Positions 33,226 through 44,813 of a DNA stretch of 64,000 nt are shown here, in pieces. A model generated the notes under the pieces. That model did no database searches, had not been told where the DNA came from, and saw nothing but the letters and a program-made list of their open reading frames with translations. Where the stretch lies: positions 1,116,001 through 1,180,000 of the forward strand of contig JAUKUA010000004.1 in the NCBI GenBank assembly GCA_030549175.1. Direction: 5' to 3'. This DNA is from Lasiosphaeris hirsuta. Its lineage: Eukaryota > Ascomycota > Sordariomycetes > Sordariales > Lasiosphaeriaceae. Numbering within the stretch: the stretch's first letter is position 1; every line of letters starts with the position of its first letter. The position numbers and the translations under genes are program-made.

Positions 33226-34763
33226 AGTGAAAGAGGTCGCGAGCAATGCGCGCGAGCGGTAGCGGGCGAGTCCGAGTCGATGGGGTTGAGATGTGGTAAC
33301 GCCGATTGATGTGGCCGGCTTGCTGACATTGGAGGGGGAAAAGGCTCGATTTTTGTCCGTTGGTTAGTAGTTGCTGAAAGCTAGAGCATGAAAGCGCAAT
33401 CTTCCAGGTTGCTATGTGGATGCCGTGTAACACTGGACTCGTTGTAGGCAGTGGGTATGGGGAATACTGTGGGTATTGAGGTGCCCAGCCCGATGCCCAG
33501 CGGGCCTTGGGCCAAGCAGCCGTCAGCAGCGCCAGCCGGCCCCCACCAGCTGCCGCAAGCCCCGACGCCTCGGCCGTAAGAGCCTAGAACGAGCCTTCAG
33601 AACCTTGGAACCGACAAGCCTCCGCGCCAAGACCCGACGAATACGGGCCTATGGACCCGGATATCTTTTCTACTGTCAATCACCACGTTGCAACCGTTTG
33701 CGCCATTCCTGCCGGCCCTTTGCTTTTTTCGCCAGCCCTACAAGGCGATATCATTGCCTTTTTCTCGTCGCCTTCGCACCTCACAAATATTACCAGCAAC
33801 ATAAGTAGAGACATAGCGAGAGGCAAGAGGTGAGCCGCATGCATTCGGAACAAAGAACAGTGTACCCATGCTCCAAAGACAGCCAATGATTCGTCTCCGA
33901 GGCCTGCGTCATAGGCGCGTCGGCAAAGCCTCCAGCAAGGGTTACCAATTCGAGCCTATCACTCGTGCGAATGAGATCATGGCGGTTTTCCAGCTTTTGA
34001 AGAACGGCATACCGGTTCTACTATTTTCAGCTCCGTTCGTATAACTCACACGAATAATTGTTTCAAACTGCGGGCTACCACACCATGCGACTTTGTGGTC
34101 TAAGCCTCGCTTTCCAAGCTGCGTTTCACTTAGTCTCCTTTTAGTTCTTACATGCAATCCAACGAATTTCTTTGTCTTCCTGTCATGTTTTCAAACCGCA
34201 CCCCACGACCCAAACTCCAACTGCCGCTTCCCATTCCAGTTGGGACTGCAGGCAGGTGTGTGGGCAAAAATGGAGTCAGCCCCTCCTTGCTTGCCAAACA
34301 TGGAAGTTTATATGTTTTTTTTTTCTTCTCAACAGGCCTCTTGACCTGTTGATCTATTTCCAATACCGATTCACATGGAGACGCTCAAGTGAGTTTTCTT
34401 TTGCTCTACATCGTCAGTTAGCTTTAGGTGCTAACACTCATGGCGAAATTTATAAATCTTCTTCCTTATCGTGACGCAAGAATTTTTGTCTTGATGCCTT
34501 TTACCTGCTGCTGCGAGGGAAGAAAAGTCGAAAGAGGAGAGAATTGTCTAGCGAAGGTGGGGGGGGGGGGAAGTACTTTGCTCCTTCTCTGTTTAGTTCA
34601 CTGGTACGCAAAGTTGCGCCTGCCATATATGATCTTCTCCCTGCGGTCTAGCTCCCATAGAAGGTAATCACGACGCTCAAATTCAGTTTCTCTACCCTCC
34701 AAAGTGGTCACAGGTGATTACACCACATGAGCCCAGATCCAAATATATAAGCTCGCGAGGACA
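33226..34763. other. Intergenic, 1.5 kb, no gene seen
   Basis: The upstream region of the membrane-protein gene and 3' flank of the acid phosphatase gene. It contains a G12 run at 34559-34570 and T-rich DNA near 34315. Only short frames without domains are present. Confidence 0.55.
34559..34570. repeat. G12 homopolymer
   Basis: Twelve consecutive G in intergenic DNA. Confidence 0.9.
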
Positions 34764-36353
34764 TCATCCGAAACACTGATCCCAAAGACCACCGTTTCTC
34801 GCAAATGCCATGCTCTCAACAAACTTGCTCAAGGTGCACCGACCCAACAAATCCGGCCCACATCCCTTCACCGGCACAACCCGATCATTGACCAAGACTC
34901 TGACCAGTTCCTCGTCCCCTTTTCCACAAACCATTTTCTCCACATACACCCTCGCCGCAAACGGCACGGCCCAGCTGGCCGAGAAACCCCCGGTATCCTC
35001 AGGCCTTGTCCTTGTCGTATTTGACAAATCTTGCACGCCGTCATACAGTCCCAACGCGCCCATGATGCTCGTCATGTCATTATCATGACTGAAATCTGCA
35101 TATAGCGTGCGGTTCAGCGGAAATGTCTCCTCGTCGTCATCCAGCGTAGAATTGGTACTCGTCGCATCCGCCACCGGCCTTCCCGTCATCCTCGCCAGCA
35201 ATTCGTTCACCCACCCGACGCCCTGAGTCGGCCCAAGTGGGTTGCCTGGGCCGAAGCCGTACCACTTACCCAGGGCCTGGTAATAGTCATAAGCGGCCCA
35301 CTCATCGGCGGTGAACAGGTCGCAAAAGGGGGAGATAATGGCCCCCTTTGACGAGGCGACCGTCTCGTATGCACAAAGGTCCATGAGAGCGACGGCATCG
35401 GCCTTGGATATGTTGACGCCTGGGAGGTTGGCACGGAGGCGCGCCTTGATGAGAGGCGCGAAGAGGGAGAGGTAGGCAGCCTGAGCTTCGGCTCCGATAC
35501 CTGATTCCTTACCAAGCTGAAAGGTACGGCATAGTTTGTTGTTGAGTGTGTTGTTGCTGCTCGACGTCTCCGGGATGGTGACCATGGAGTAGGGGAAGGT
35601 ACGCGGGGCGGTTGAGGTCTTGTCGGCGAGCAGGGCCGAGTGAAAGCCCCGTGTGAAGTTCAGAGCGGACTCGATCACGCGGTCCTGCCCCGAGGCTCGG
35701 ATGAAGGGTATGGATTTGCTTGCGAGTGGTTGGTAACGTTGGTAAAACTTCAGGCCCGAGTTGACCATGTGCTCTTGGCCGAACGAGGTTAGCTGGTCTG
35801 AGCCGAGCCGGTACCGGTAGTCCTCGATGAACTCATAGCCTGGACCGTAGTCATTGGCCAGGAGATGGATCTTGGCTATTGTCTTTCTGTAGAGCAACCC
35901 TCGGAAGAAAGTCGGGTCTCTGGCGCCATGGCGTGAGAGCACTTGGGCAAATGTGAGTTCGCAACCCGCAGGGACCGAGGGGTCTATCTCGGAGGGCACG
36001 GAGAAGTAGGGTGAATACTGGCCCCAGGAGTGAGATAGGTCAGGGCTGCACTGGAAGCCCAGCTCAGGGGTATCGCATCTCTGCGGGTGAGGGTTAGCTG
36101 CATGGGCCGCTCTCCTGCTGCGGGGTTAGCCTAGTCAGGGACAGTCATTGACTTTCGGGACATACATAAAGAGCACGCTTAGATAGCCGATAACCGATAG
36201 TCCGATAATCGCCATGCCTAGTTTGAAGGTGGTGTTGTTGCAACGGCGCCAAGTGCCTGAGGATTCGGGTTGCTCGTCGTTTCGAGCATCGTCGCTCGGC
36301 AGAGAGATGTACTGGAGGGAGGCCCCTTTGAAAAGAGACCTGAGTGATGCCAT
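34764..36353 (-). CDS. Histidine acid phosphatase (phytase-like) with N-terminal membrane anchor
   Basis: Exons 36353-36166 and 36117-34764 give 513 aa. The intron is 48 bp (GTATGT...CCCGCAG). An alternative GTCAAT donor with the next CAG is also in frame and changes only about 12 linker residues. The catalytic RHGARDP is at about 126-132 and the acid/base HD is in ADFSHDNDM at about 406, the paired signature of the branch-2 histidine phosphatases. [20 protein letters not shown] just upstream is typical of fungal phytase-type enzymes. The N-terminus has a cytosolic head and a membrane segment at about 45-63 ([19 protein letters not shown]), so this looks like a type II membrane protein, not a secreted one. 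It hydrolyses phosphomonoesters at acid pH. Whether phytate is the substrate is unknown. Confidence 0.92.
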
Positions 36354-37071
36354 GATCTCCGAAGGCCCTATTTTTACGCGCCACTGAATCTAAGCAGAGT
36401 CGTGCGTAGCCGTGAGTACTGATTCTAGGTTTTCTAGGTCTTGGAAGTTCCGGGCGGAGTTAAGCATGTGGCCTATCGATGCGGGTCCGGAGAGCCATCT
36501 CGGATTTCAGCTACCGCCAGATTATGATCACTTCAACGATATTTGTGGTATATTCGAGATGTATTTACTTTCGTGGGTGAGTTGCGGACGCAACTCGAAG
36601 AAATATTCATTGCAGCGCCACGTGTTGACTCGTCGTCAGGGGAAGCCAAGAATGAGGTTGAGACGTTGCCGCGCCAGGCGCCAAACCCCAGCAGACACAC
36701 AGTCGATCCGCTGGGCCCCGCATGTGCACTGACTGTGGGGCTGCCGGAGGCTACATCATCAGCCAAGAACGCCGCCCCGCCGGAGCCCACTCCACTAGAT
36801 CACCCAAGACATGATGGGTCAAGGTGCCGCAAATGCTTCCAGAAGCCTTTTTCTTCAGCTGGATTTCATCGTATTCTGACCACTCCTGCGCTGGCGACTG
36901 CGGTGTCGATCTCGGCACAATCCAGCCTTGGGTTTGTTCCTTCCCGCAGACATTTGACTCCTCGGGCTTTCGTCACCGGCCGTCGTCTACCCCAGCCGCC
37001 AGCCCAGTAAGCAACCTCCAATCGGTTCCTATCAATCACCCTAGCCCTTCCATCAAAAAGTCATCACAGAA
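36354..37071. other. Intergenic, no gene seen
   Basis: A plus-strand open frame (36543-37010) runs up to the pseudogene start but shows no domain. The promoter of the acid phosphatase gene lies at the left. Confidence 0.5.
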
Positions 37072-37878
37072 ATGGCATCACCCGACACACCGACATCTAT
37101 ACCGATATCGCCCACATGGACAGATCATTCAACAGCACCCTCTGAGCTAGGCACCAGGACAACTGTCAGGTTAGTCACTACTAAAGCCTTCTAGGACCCT
37201 ATTAACTCCACTAAGAGACCTCGACGTTTCAAGGTAAGTGGCAACTAGATTTAACCTCTATATTATATACTAATATATATATATATGTTTCACCCCAAGA
37301 CTTCAACCGACTTGACCAAGAGAGTGAGCTTTACCGACGGAGAATTCGCTTTCGGCGATATAATGCCAAGGAACGATTTCTCATCGTCGTTATACTAGGG
37401 ACGCCTCACGAACGACTTCACGTACAACTCTATCAAGAATATACCAGGCAAATCGATCGTATGGGGCTAGAAGATGCTTGGGGCAGTGATGGTGCCACAA
37501 CATGGCGACCAGGTGGTAACCGTGGAGAAGGAGATTCGAGCGGCCGCCCGAGACCGCGACCGAATGGAAGGAGCTGGCCAACATTAATTATAGAGGCTGG
37601 AGACTTATCGTCCTTAGAAAAGTTACGGGAGGATATAAGATGGTGGTTTTTGGAATCTGAACACTACGTTCGAAATTACTATCGATTAGACCGACAATAC
37701 ACCGGCCGAGATTCCAGCATCGCATGTTGTCACTAGAGGTGACCTACGACTTGAATTCTCTCTCCTCTTCCTTCGGCCACCCGAAAACCCAAGAGAACAT
37801 GACATTGTCATCACCGTTCCGAGACTACAGATATGGGCATCTATGGCTTGGGAGACTGTGGTTGAGCTGCAGGCGTGA
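37072..37878 (+). pseudogene. Decayed copy of a multicopy fungal family (WPTL(V/I)IEAG type)
   Basis: The start reads MASPDTPTSIPISPTWTDHS ... ELGTRTTVR, then a 48-bp intron (37170-37217), PRRFK, a second AT-rich intron-like stretch ending near 37304, and an open part with ELYRRR, RYNAKERF, GTPHERLHVQLY, WPTLIIEAGDLSSLEKLRED and IRWWFLESEH. In intact relatives, as I recall them, about 50 further residues follow before a C-terminal VTRGDL.L.F.LLFLRPP block. Here that middle part is missing, the frame shifts near 37670, a TAG stands at 37687-37689, and the C-terminal block (VVTRGDLRLEFSLLFLRPP...) continues in another frame to TGA at 37878. The second intron's phase also fails to fit. Function of the family is unknown. 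It is typically lineage-specific and repeated in Sordariomycete genomes. Confidence 0.68.
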
Positions 37879-38923
37879 TGAACAAGAAGGGCTTGACTTA
37901 CAGATAGATGCTGTGTCTCAGGGGGGCAGCTTGGCGTTTGAGAGGCGATGGGGGCGCTTGAGTAGATTAGTCATAAAAATCTTGAGCCACGGATGATTTT
38001 GCGTATTCACATGCAAGAAGCTATGTCGCATCCCGCTCTCCTCAGCCAGTAACCTGCAATTTCTCACATTCGGTCCATGACTCCCACTGTTATCCACACA
38101 TATTCGTACAGCTTTGGCTAGACAGCAACTCGGAAGAGCAAATGGCACAAAGGGAAAACAAAACTGGCGAGTTGCATCTCCCGACGGGCCGCGAGATGGT
38201 GGTGGGCAGCAAATCCAGTCCGTCTTGCCTTCTAGCTCCAAGGCGGCCTCACCGGCGAGTGGAGTTTGTGCGACCCATCGGAACTGAATGACGCCCGTGA
38301 CACCCGCGCATAGCCACCCCACCGGCCTGCGGTTGACTGCGTAAAAAGGGAAGGATTGAAATGTCTCCACCGGCTGAGGGACGGGCGAATCGACCCCAGT
38401 TCTCTTACCCCACCCGAGGGGATGCTGGGGTTTTCAGCTATCGGATCATGCCTGGCAGCTCTGAAGAGACTTGAACATGCGGAAGACGCGGAAGACGCAA
38501 CAGCAACAGCAACATCATTGCAGTCGGAAGCAAGCAAAATCCACAAAAGAAATTATTTTTATATTAAAAACAGTAGTAGTAGCTCTTTTCTACTCGTAGG
38601 TTTAACTGTATGCAGAAACTGCCGACTGAATGCAGGCGCGATGCAAGTGGTATCATGGGTAAAGCAATACACAAACAAGCCTCCCAACCATACTAAATCC
38701 CTCTCCTTGTAAACCGCTCCTCCATATGATCCAGGAGCGTATACCGTGACCCTGCCAAACCGAGGCCAAGCATCCAGCTCAACTCATGCATTCCCACCCC
38801 TTTCCAAAATCCTCTCGTGAATAAATCTCCCAAGAATGTAGCCTACCTATCCAAAATCTATCACCAAGCGTGCACATACTGTACATAGATACAACATCCT
38901 CGGCCCCGCAAACATCGGATGGA
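37879..38923. other. Intergenic, no gene seen
   Basis: Between the pseudogene and the 3' end of the low-complexity protein gene. Two adjacent GGAAGACGC units near 38480-38497 lead into CAACAG repeats. No gene is seen. Confidence 0.55.
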
Positions 38924-40656
38924 TTAAAATGCGACTCCCACGCTCTGCGGTCGGTGCTTTCCACCTACTACTCCCATCTTCCTCGGCGCCGGCGTCGGGG
39001 ACTCTTCACCGGCCGTCTCAAACCGGCTCCCCATAACCACAACGGGTGTCCCTTTGGGTGTGCTTTGCACAACAGGGCTGCTCCCAGCTCTGCTCCACGA
39101 CGTCATAGACGTCGGCACCGTCTTACCCTCGCCCTCCTCGCCGACACTCCCGCTCCCATCGCTCTCCGTCTCCCACGTAGACAGGCTATCGCCGCTCACT
39201 CTCTTGCTGTCAGGAGAAAGCCCGCTGCCGCTCTCGGGTGGCGCAACGCACTGGTAGAAGCCCTCGCTCCCCTTGATCGGCTTTGGCGCGTTGGTCACGC
39301 TGTCGATCGACGTTACCCGTCCGGGCTGTCTATCGTCGCCGCCGCCGCCGCCGCCGCCGCCGTTGGGAAAGAGCCAATTCGACACGCGTGAAAAAGACTT
39401 CTTCTTGCGGAGGGGCGGGCGCAGGACGAGCGGTAGGGGTGGGGCGAGCGGGCGGTCAAAGGAGGAGTCGTCGTATCCGTAGCGGGTGGAAGGGGAAGAA
39501 GGGGAGTACTGTTGCTGTTGTTGGCTTTGGTACTGAAGGTGATGATAGGGTGGATGGCTGTTGAACGCGGCCGTTGCCAGGGCTAAAGTCCGTTCTTGCG
39601 GAGTCATGTTATTGCTATTATTAAAAGAACAGGCATGATTGGCCTGAGAAGGGGCAGTTTGTGGCCGGCTCTCGGAGCTGAGGCGCTCGGCAAAGGAGGG
39701 GGCCGCCGCTGGGAGAGCGGGAATTGAGGGCATAGGTTCGAGCTCCGCGATACCGTAAGCGGTCGACGGCCGGCTGCTGATATAGATACTCTGCCGCTCA
39801 ATGATAGACTCAATCTCGGCCTCCAGCCTCTCCTTCTCGATCATGGCACTGGCGATGCGCTCGACGATGCGCTCGACATTGGGCGCCGTGTATGCGCGGG
39901 CGCGAGCACGCTGTGGGATGCTGGGCGGCGTCGCCGGCTCCTGAGATGTGTTGGACCCCCCGCGGACGTGTTTGCGCGGAATGTGGAACGACATAGACGA
40001 GTAGCTCCTATCGTTGACAAGGGTTGCGCTGGCTCCGTCCCATTTGCTGCCATCTGCGGTGTGAGCCCGTGGTGGGGGCGTAATGTGAGCATCATCATCA
40101 TGACCCCTACCATCATCAAAGTCGGGAAAGAGCGGCGATAGCGTGTGATCGCGTGAGTCAAACGGCAATTCGAGGGGGCGGAACGAGAAGCGTTTTTGGG
40201 TAGGCTGCGGTGAGGGAAACTGGAACGACTCGGAATGGATATGACGGAAGTTTGATGGGCTGGAGATTTTGGGTCGTCGGCGTGATGATGATGACGACGG
40301 TGGCCTTGAGAACCAAGGCGTCCCTGCGGCGCCGGCGCCCCTCGACCTGCTCCTCGACCTTAGACTGCTCCCCAGTATCCCCCGCTCCCGCTCCAACGTT
40401 TTCTCATACGTTCTCTCACTGATCCATACCGGCTCAGCCGATGGCGGGGGAATGAAAGCGGGCTGATCTCGCAGAACAACAATCGGCTTCTCGATACCTA
40501 GCGGGGGGTTAGTAAGGGAGCTGCGCCGGCGACGGGTCTCGGGCGGCTGGACTCACTCCGACAAGGCTTCTCGTCGAGACCGCAACACTCGGAAACAGAA
40601 CGAAGCCACGAGGCATACGTCTCGGCCAACATGCCGCCGAGGGTTCTCATGCTCAT
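38924..40656 (-). CDS. Unknown low-complexity protein with conserved N-terminus
   Basis: Exons 40656-40557 and 40497-38924 are split by a 59-bp intron (GTGAGT...CTAACCCCCCGCTAG). The protein is 557 aa. The first about 70 residues look conserved and structured: MSMRTLGGMLAETYASWLRS, CCGLDEKPC, then IEKPIVVLRDQPAFIPPPS and EPVWISERTYEKTLERERG. The remainder is Ser/Pro/Arg-rich and probably disordered, with one helical stretch at about 235-265 (VERIVERIASAMIEKERLE...) able to form a coiled coil, a Gln run, and a Gly run encoded by a GCC repeat (39338-39361). There is no signal peptide or membrane segment. I do not recognise a function. Basic/SP-rich tails of this kind often carry phosphorylation sites. 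Confidence 0.8.
39338..39361. repeat. GCC trinucleotide repeat x8 in coding sequence
   Basis: On the coding (minus) strand it encodes a Gly run within the low-complexity protein, so length changes stay in frame. Confidence 0.9.
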
Positions 40657-43028
40657 ATTAGCGGTGGTGGTGGAAGATGGCGAGGATCTTGCCTCATGCC
40701 GTCGAGCACCGCGCAAAGGGATAAAGAGTTGAATTAGTCGAGGAAACGAACAACAGCGCCCAGCGACCAGCGACACGGAAACAAAGAAACATTACGGAAG
40801 CAGAAGCTGAGGCAAAAGCAGAAACATCAGCATCGGCGGCGGCGGGACGTAGAGGGCGGAAGACATAAAAAGCCATAAAAGAAGGCTGCTGCTGCGGCGG
40901 GCGCCGGCGGAGTGTGTGGTCATCTTATTCATCTACACAGATAGCCTGTACTGGGCCTGCTTGGCTTGCTTGGATACAAGCAGAGCAGCAGGTGTGTAGT
41001 GAGGTTGCAGAGTGCAGCGGGCCAGGCGTCTGATAGGCCAGCGAGGGCTGGCCGAGGACCAGTTGGCGCTTACAAAACCGGGGGCCGGTGATGTATCGGA
41101 TGGAGGCGCTACACACCAACGCACACCAGATTGGACAACCCAGCACGGCCCACTAATCGCGTGCTGCGAAAGGGTGCCGCACTGCAAGTCAATGTCTCAG
41201 TCTTTTCTTGGACGAGGATGCTCGGCGACCGCAGTGCGCGACCGCATTGCCACAAAATTCCCGAAGGGGGGTCTCGTGGGCCGGCGAGATTGGGCCACCT
41301 TGTAATCTCGCTATTACACTGTTGATAATTGCCCATAATTGCCCTGGCTACCAAGAGCCTGAAACGGGATCCTGGCGAGCCTTTGTTGATGAGAAAGACG
41401 AGGGTGACGAGGGGAGGAAGGGCAGAAGGGCACACTCCTGCAACACTTTGTTCGCTGTAGACGCACCGTAGACGCACCTGCGCAGACTGAACACAGCTGC
41501 ACAAGCGCTATTGACCAAACAGACGCGGGTGACCAGGGCGCGCTGCGATCTAGCTTCGACTGCCGCAGTCCGCAATCCTGGGTACCTTTTCTCCACTGCT
41601 TCACTACTCCACCATCAGCTTGCTCCCCTGCTTTCCCCTCATGCTCGCCCGTCCTTAGCTCTTTACTACACTTGGGTGCCTGGTGACATATTTCGGTCTT
41701 GAGCCGTCGGGACGCGAGTCCGACCTGCTTCTGCAAGGCACCGTGGCACAAACGGGTAGGGCGCACTCCAGAAACATGACCAACGGGGCGGATTGGCTCG
41801 TCAAATGGGGGCCGAGAGTGCGTTCTGGGAAAAGGAGGTGTCCCTGTGTTTTTCGCCTCCTCAAGCCTCCTATCCTATCGATAGTAGTCCGTCGCCTTTG
41901 CCTCTGTGGATTAAAAGCCGAGAGGCAAACCACGCCCTAACATCAACAAACTTTTCTGTCAAGCTGAAGAAGCTCCTTACCTCCTCCCACTCTCTCAGGT
42001 ACCTACCTAAGAGCGGCCGACTGCGAAGTCGCGAATAATACCATCCTCTAGTGCAGGAGCATGCATTGAGCCGACGGGGTATTTTAGCGCCGACGTCCAA
42101 TATTGAATCCTCTTTATCAGAGAGTGAGTGCTCAAAACGGCCTCACGGGGGACTCGCCATCCCAGTAGCCTTGGGGGTGCAAGCACCCCCAGGGACACAC
42201 TTTCCGACCCAGGCGTTAGCTGGATCGCGCCGCCAACTTGGAGCAAGCCACGTGCTGCAGAAGTTCGATCAGATCTGGCTTGAAACGACAAAACCGAGCA
42301 GATCTGACAAAGAAGCTAGTCTCGCTGTTTCGTCGTTTCACCTTTCGTTTGCTTGCTGTTGCTCCTAGGTCGGGCAGCTGGAATGAGCTAAAATGGAGCC
42401 GGCCCCACGTCCTGTGACCGAGCATCAGGGCCTGCCCATCGTCCCCTAACCTTACTGTTATCATTTTGTCTGGTGTTTTGTTTGCTGCTCTGTTTCCTGT
42501 TTTGTTTCTCTTTCGGTTCCCTCTCACGCAGGGCTGCGTATTTTAGCCATTCAGGCAGCTCGCATCAGTCGTGTGGGTGAGGTGTCGGAGCAAGCTGGTA
42601 GCTGATTCGAGAAACTCTTTGTCAAAGAAACTGCCGAGCCACCGATGCCAGACCTAGGTGAGCGGAGCTACAGCTCACGTGCGGTGGCGGAGAAATATAA
42701 CTCCAGGACACGGTCCGGCTTCCATGTTGTGCCTTCCCCCCCACCCCATTCTCCAGGATTGCCGTTTGGCGGCTTGGGGCATGGACCAGGGCTACCTTGC
42801 ATGCTAAGAATAAGCTTGGGCCACCCATCGAATTGATGAGACGTGTAAAGTACAGCTTGGCTTGAACGATCTCACCCACAGTGTCATCGTCGCTCAACCC
42901 AAACCACATCTACACCAAAACCACATTCCTTTCCCTCTCGATTTCCCCCAATCCGGCCTCGCTTTGGAATTGGGAAATCCGAACAAAACCTACTTCCATT
43001 TCTTCAGATTTCCTCGGAACTGCCCGCC
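40657..43028. other. Divergent 2.4 kb promoter region, no gene seen
   Basis: It separates the start of the low-complexity protein gene and the start of SEC62. The last about 130 bp before SEC62 are C/T/A-rich, as in fungal leaders. A TACCTACCTAAG motif lies near 42000. Open frames on both strands lack domains. Confidence 0.55.
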
Positions 43029-44238
43029 ATGCAGGGCCCTCCGCAGCCTGGGCAGATGCCCTCGCCCGAGCAGATTGCCCACATGCAGCGGCAGCTTGCC
43101 GCCGACGCTGAAAAGGCCGGCATGACCGTCCCTCAGTTCATTGAGCAACTCAAGAAACAGGCAATGGAGCAGCAACAGAGAATGAGGGAGCAACAGCAGG
43201 CTCAACAACAGCAGCAACAGGCAGGCCAGCCGCAGCCCATCGTTCCCGGCCCTCCGAATCCCGTCGCACTCGCCCTGGCCAAGTTCCTCCGGGGCCAGAA
43301 TCTCAAGCCGCGCACGTGCATTCTGAACGGAGAGCGGAAGGACATGTTTAAGGGTAGGGCTCACAGCCATATCCACCGGATGTACAAGGAATTGGCTAAC
43401 CCAGCTCTCTGCAGTCAAGCGAGCCCTACGAGCCCTCGAGTCCCCAGAGTACGCCAAGGCGCGCTCGAAGAACCCCGCGCTGCCTGAGATCACGGACCGC
43501 GCCTCACTCGAGAATGCGTTCAAGCTGCTCCCCATGTCAATGCTAGCGCTCCGGGTCACCAAAGCCGATGAGCACGAGGGCCACGATCACGGCCCCGTGG
43601 CGCCCAAGAAGGGCAAGCGCGTCAAGGGTCTGTGGACGGTGCGCATCGAGCCGCAGCAGGAAGCCCGCGAAGACATGTACTACGTCTGGCTGTGGGAGGG
43701 CAGCCAGGTTATGCGCAAGGTCTACGCTGCTTTGGCCCTGCTCGTCATCTTCGCCATTGTGCTCTACCCTCTGTGGCCCACCAAGCTGCGCCAGGGCGTG
43801 TACTATCTCAGCTGGGGTTTCCTCATTTTCCTGGGATTGTTCTTCGTCATGGCCATCTTCCGTGTTATCCTGTTCTGCATCACCTATTTCATCCTGTCGC
43901 CTGGCTTCTGGCTATTCCCCAATCTGTGGGAGGATGTCTCGGTCGTCGAAAGTTTCAAGCCCGTCTGGGCTTGGCATGACGTGAGTCTTATTTCCTCCAT
44001 CAGCGCCTACTATATGCTAACACAATCGCAGCCTAACCCCAAGAAGAAGAAGAAGAGCAAGGCTTCCGCAGCCGGTGCATCTTCCAGTGCCCAGGCAACT
44101 TTTTCCGCCGCCACCGGCCAGGCCGCCCCCGCAACGGCAACTACAACGGCAACTGCCACACAAATTACAACTGATGCCCAACAGCGCAGCTATCTCTCCC
44201 CGAGAGTGGAAGAGCTCCCTGATGACGCCGATGAGTAG
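43029..44238 (+). CDS. SEC62: Translocation protein SEC62
   Basis: Three exons: 43029-43353, 43415-43980 and 44032-44238. The introns are 61 and 51 bp, and the protein is 365 aa. A Gln-rich cytosolic N-terminus (about 1-85) precedes the Sec62 domain (NPVALALAKFLRGQNLKPRT ... ALESPEYAKARSKNPALPEI ... ENAFKLLPMSMLALRV). Two membrane segments follow (about residues 205-225 and 235-265, with LYPLWPTKLRQGVYYLS between them, the classic Sec62 loop). The C-terminus starts with a Lys-rich PNPKKKKKSK and ends acidic. It works with Sec63 and the Sec61 channel in post-translational import into the ER. The last intron is in frame with no stop, so retained transcripts stay readable. Convergent with the phospholipase D gene. 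Confidence 0.96.
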
Positions 44239-44813
44239 CTGTAGTGGTTAGAGGGTTGACATATCGAGGCGTTTTGGGCGTGTGTTTTTGCGTTTTGCGG
44301 TTGGGGTACTGGTCTCGGGCGTGACATTGCGTTTAGTGGCATGACAAATAAAATAGGTGGTTGAGTGATGGTGAACCAGGTCTGAGCAGAAGCCTGTACT
44401 ATAAATGCATCATCTCGTCTGTAAATCACGCGCAGGGAACTAGAATTGATCAGGTCCAGCAGTTGAGATTTCTTGCCTTTCATGCATCGACACAGGCGAA
44501 CGGAGCAAACCGGAATTTGCATTTGTGACAATCAATGCCCGGGTTCAGTGTACTCTTCTGTCAGAGTTTAATTAGCTTCAGACCTTCGGTTTCACCAGCT
44601 ATCGGCCGATGTGAGCACGTCAAGTCATTGAGGTTGCTTTATTATAGGAATGGAAAAGTCCCACAAGAAGTATTTGGCCCCTTGTGCCCCTTTCCTAGCA
44701 AACACCAAGGCAAGCGCACGGCCAGGGTAAACAACTAAACGGGGCTAAACTACGAGAACTGTCTACCCCCTTACTCCTCGATAACCCATCCAGACAGCTA
44801 GATTATTACCCTT
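44239..44813. other. Intergenic between convergent SEC62 and phospholipase D
   Basis: Probably both 3' UTRs. No gene is seen. Confidence 0.6.

Noticed and set aside
36118..36165. Alternative GTCAAT donor for the acid phosphatase intron
   Set aside because: Kept only as an alternative. GTATGT is a much stronger donor and also in frame.
36385..36450. 5S rRNA-like words (TAAGCAGAG ... GAGTACTGA)
   Set aside because: The match is short and the 5S stems cannot be formed.
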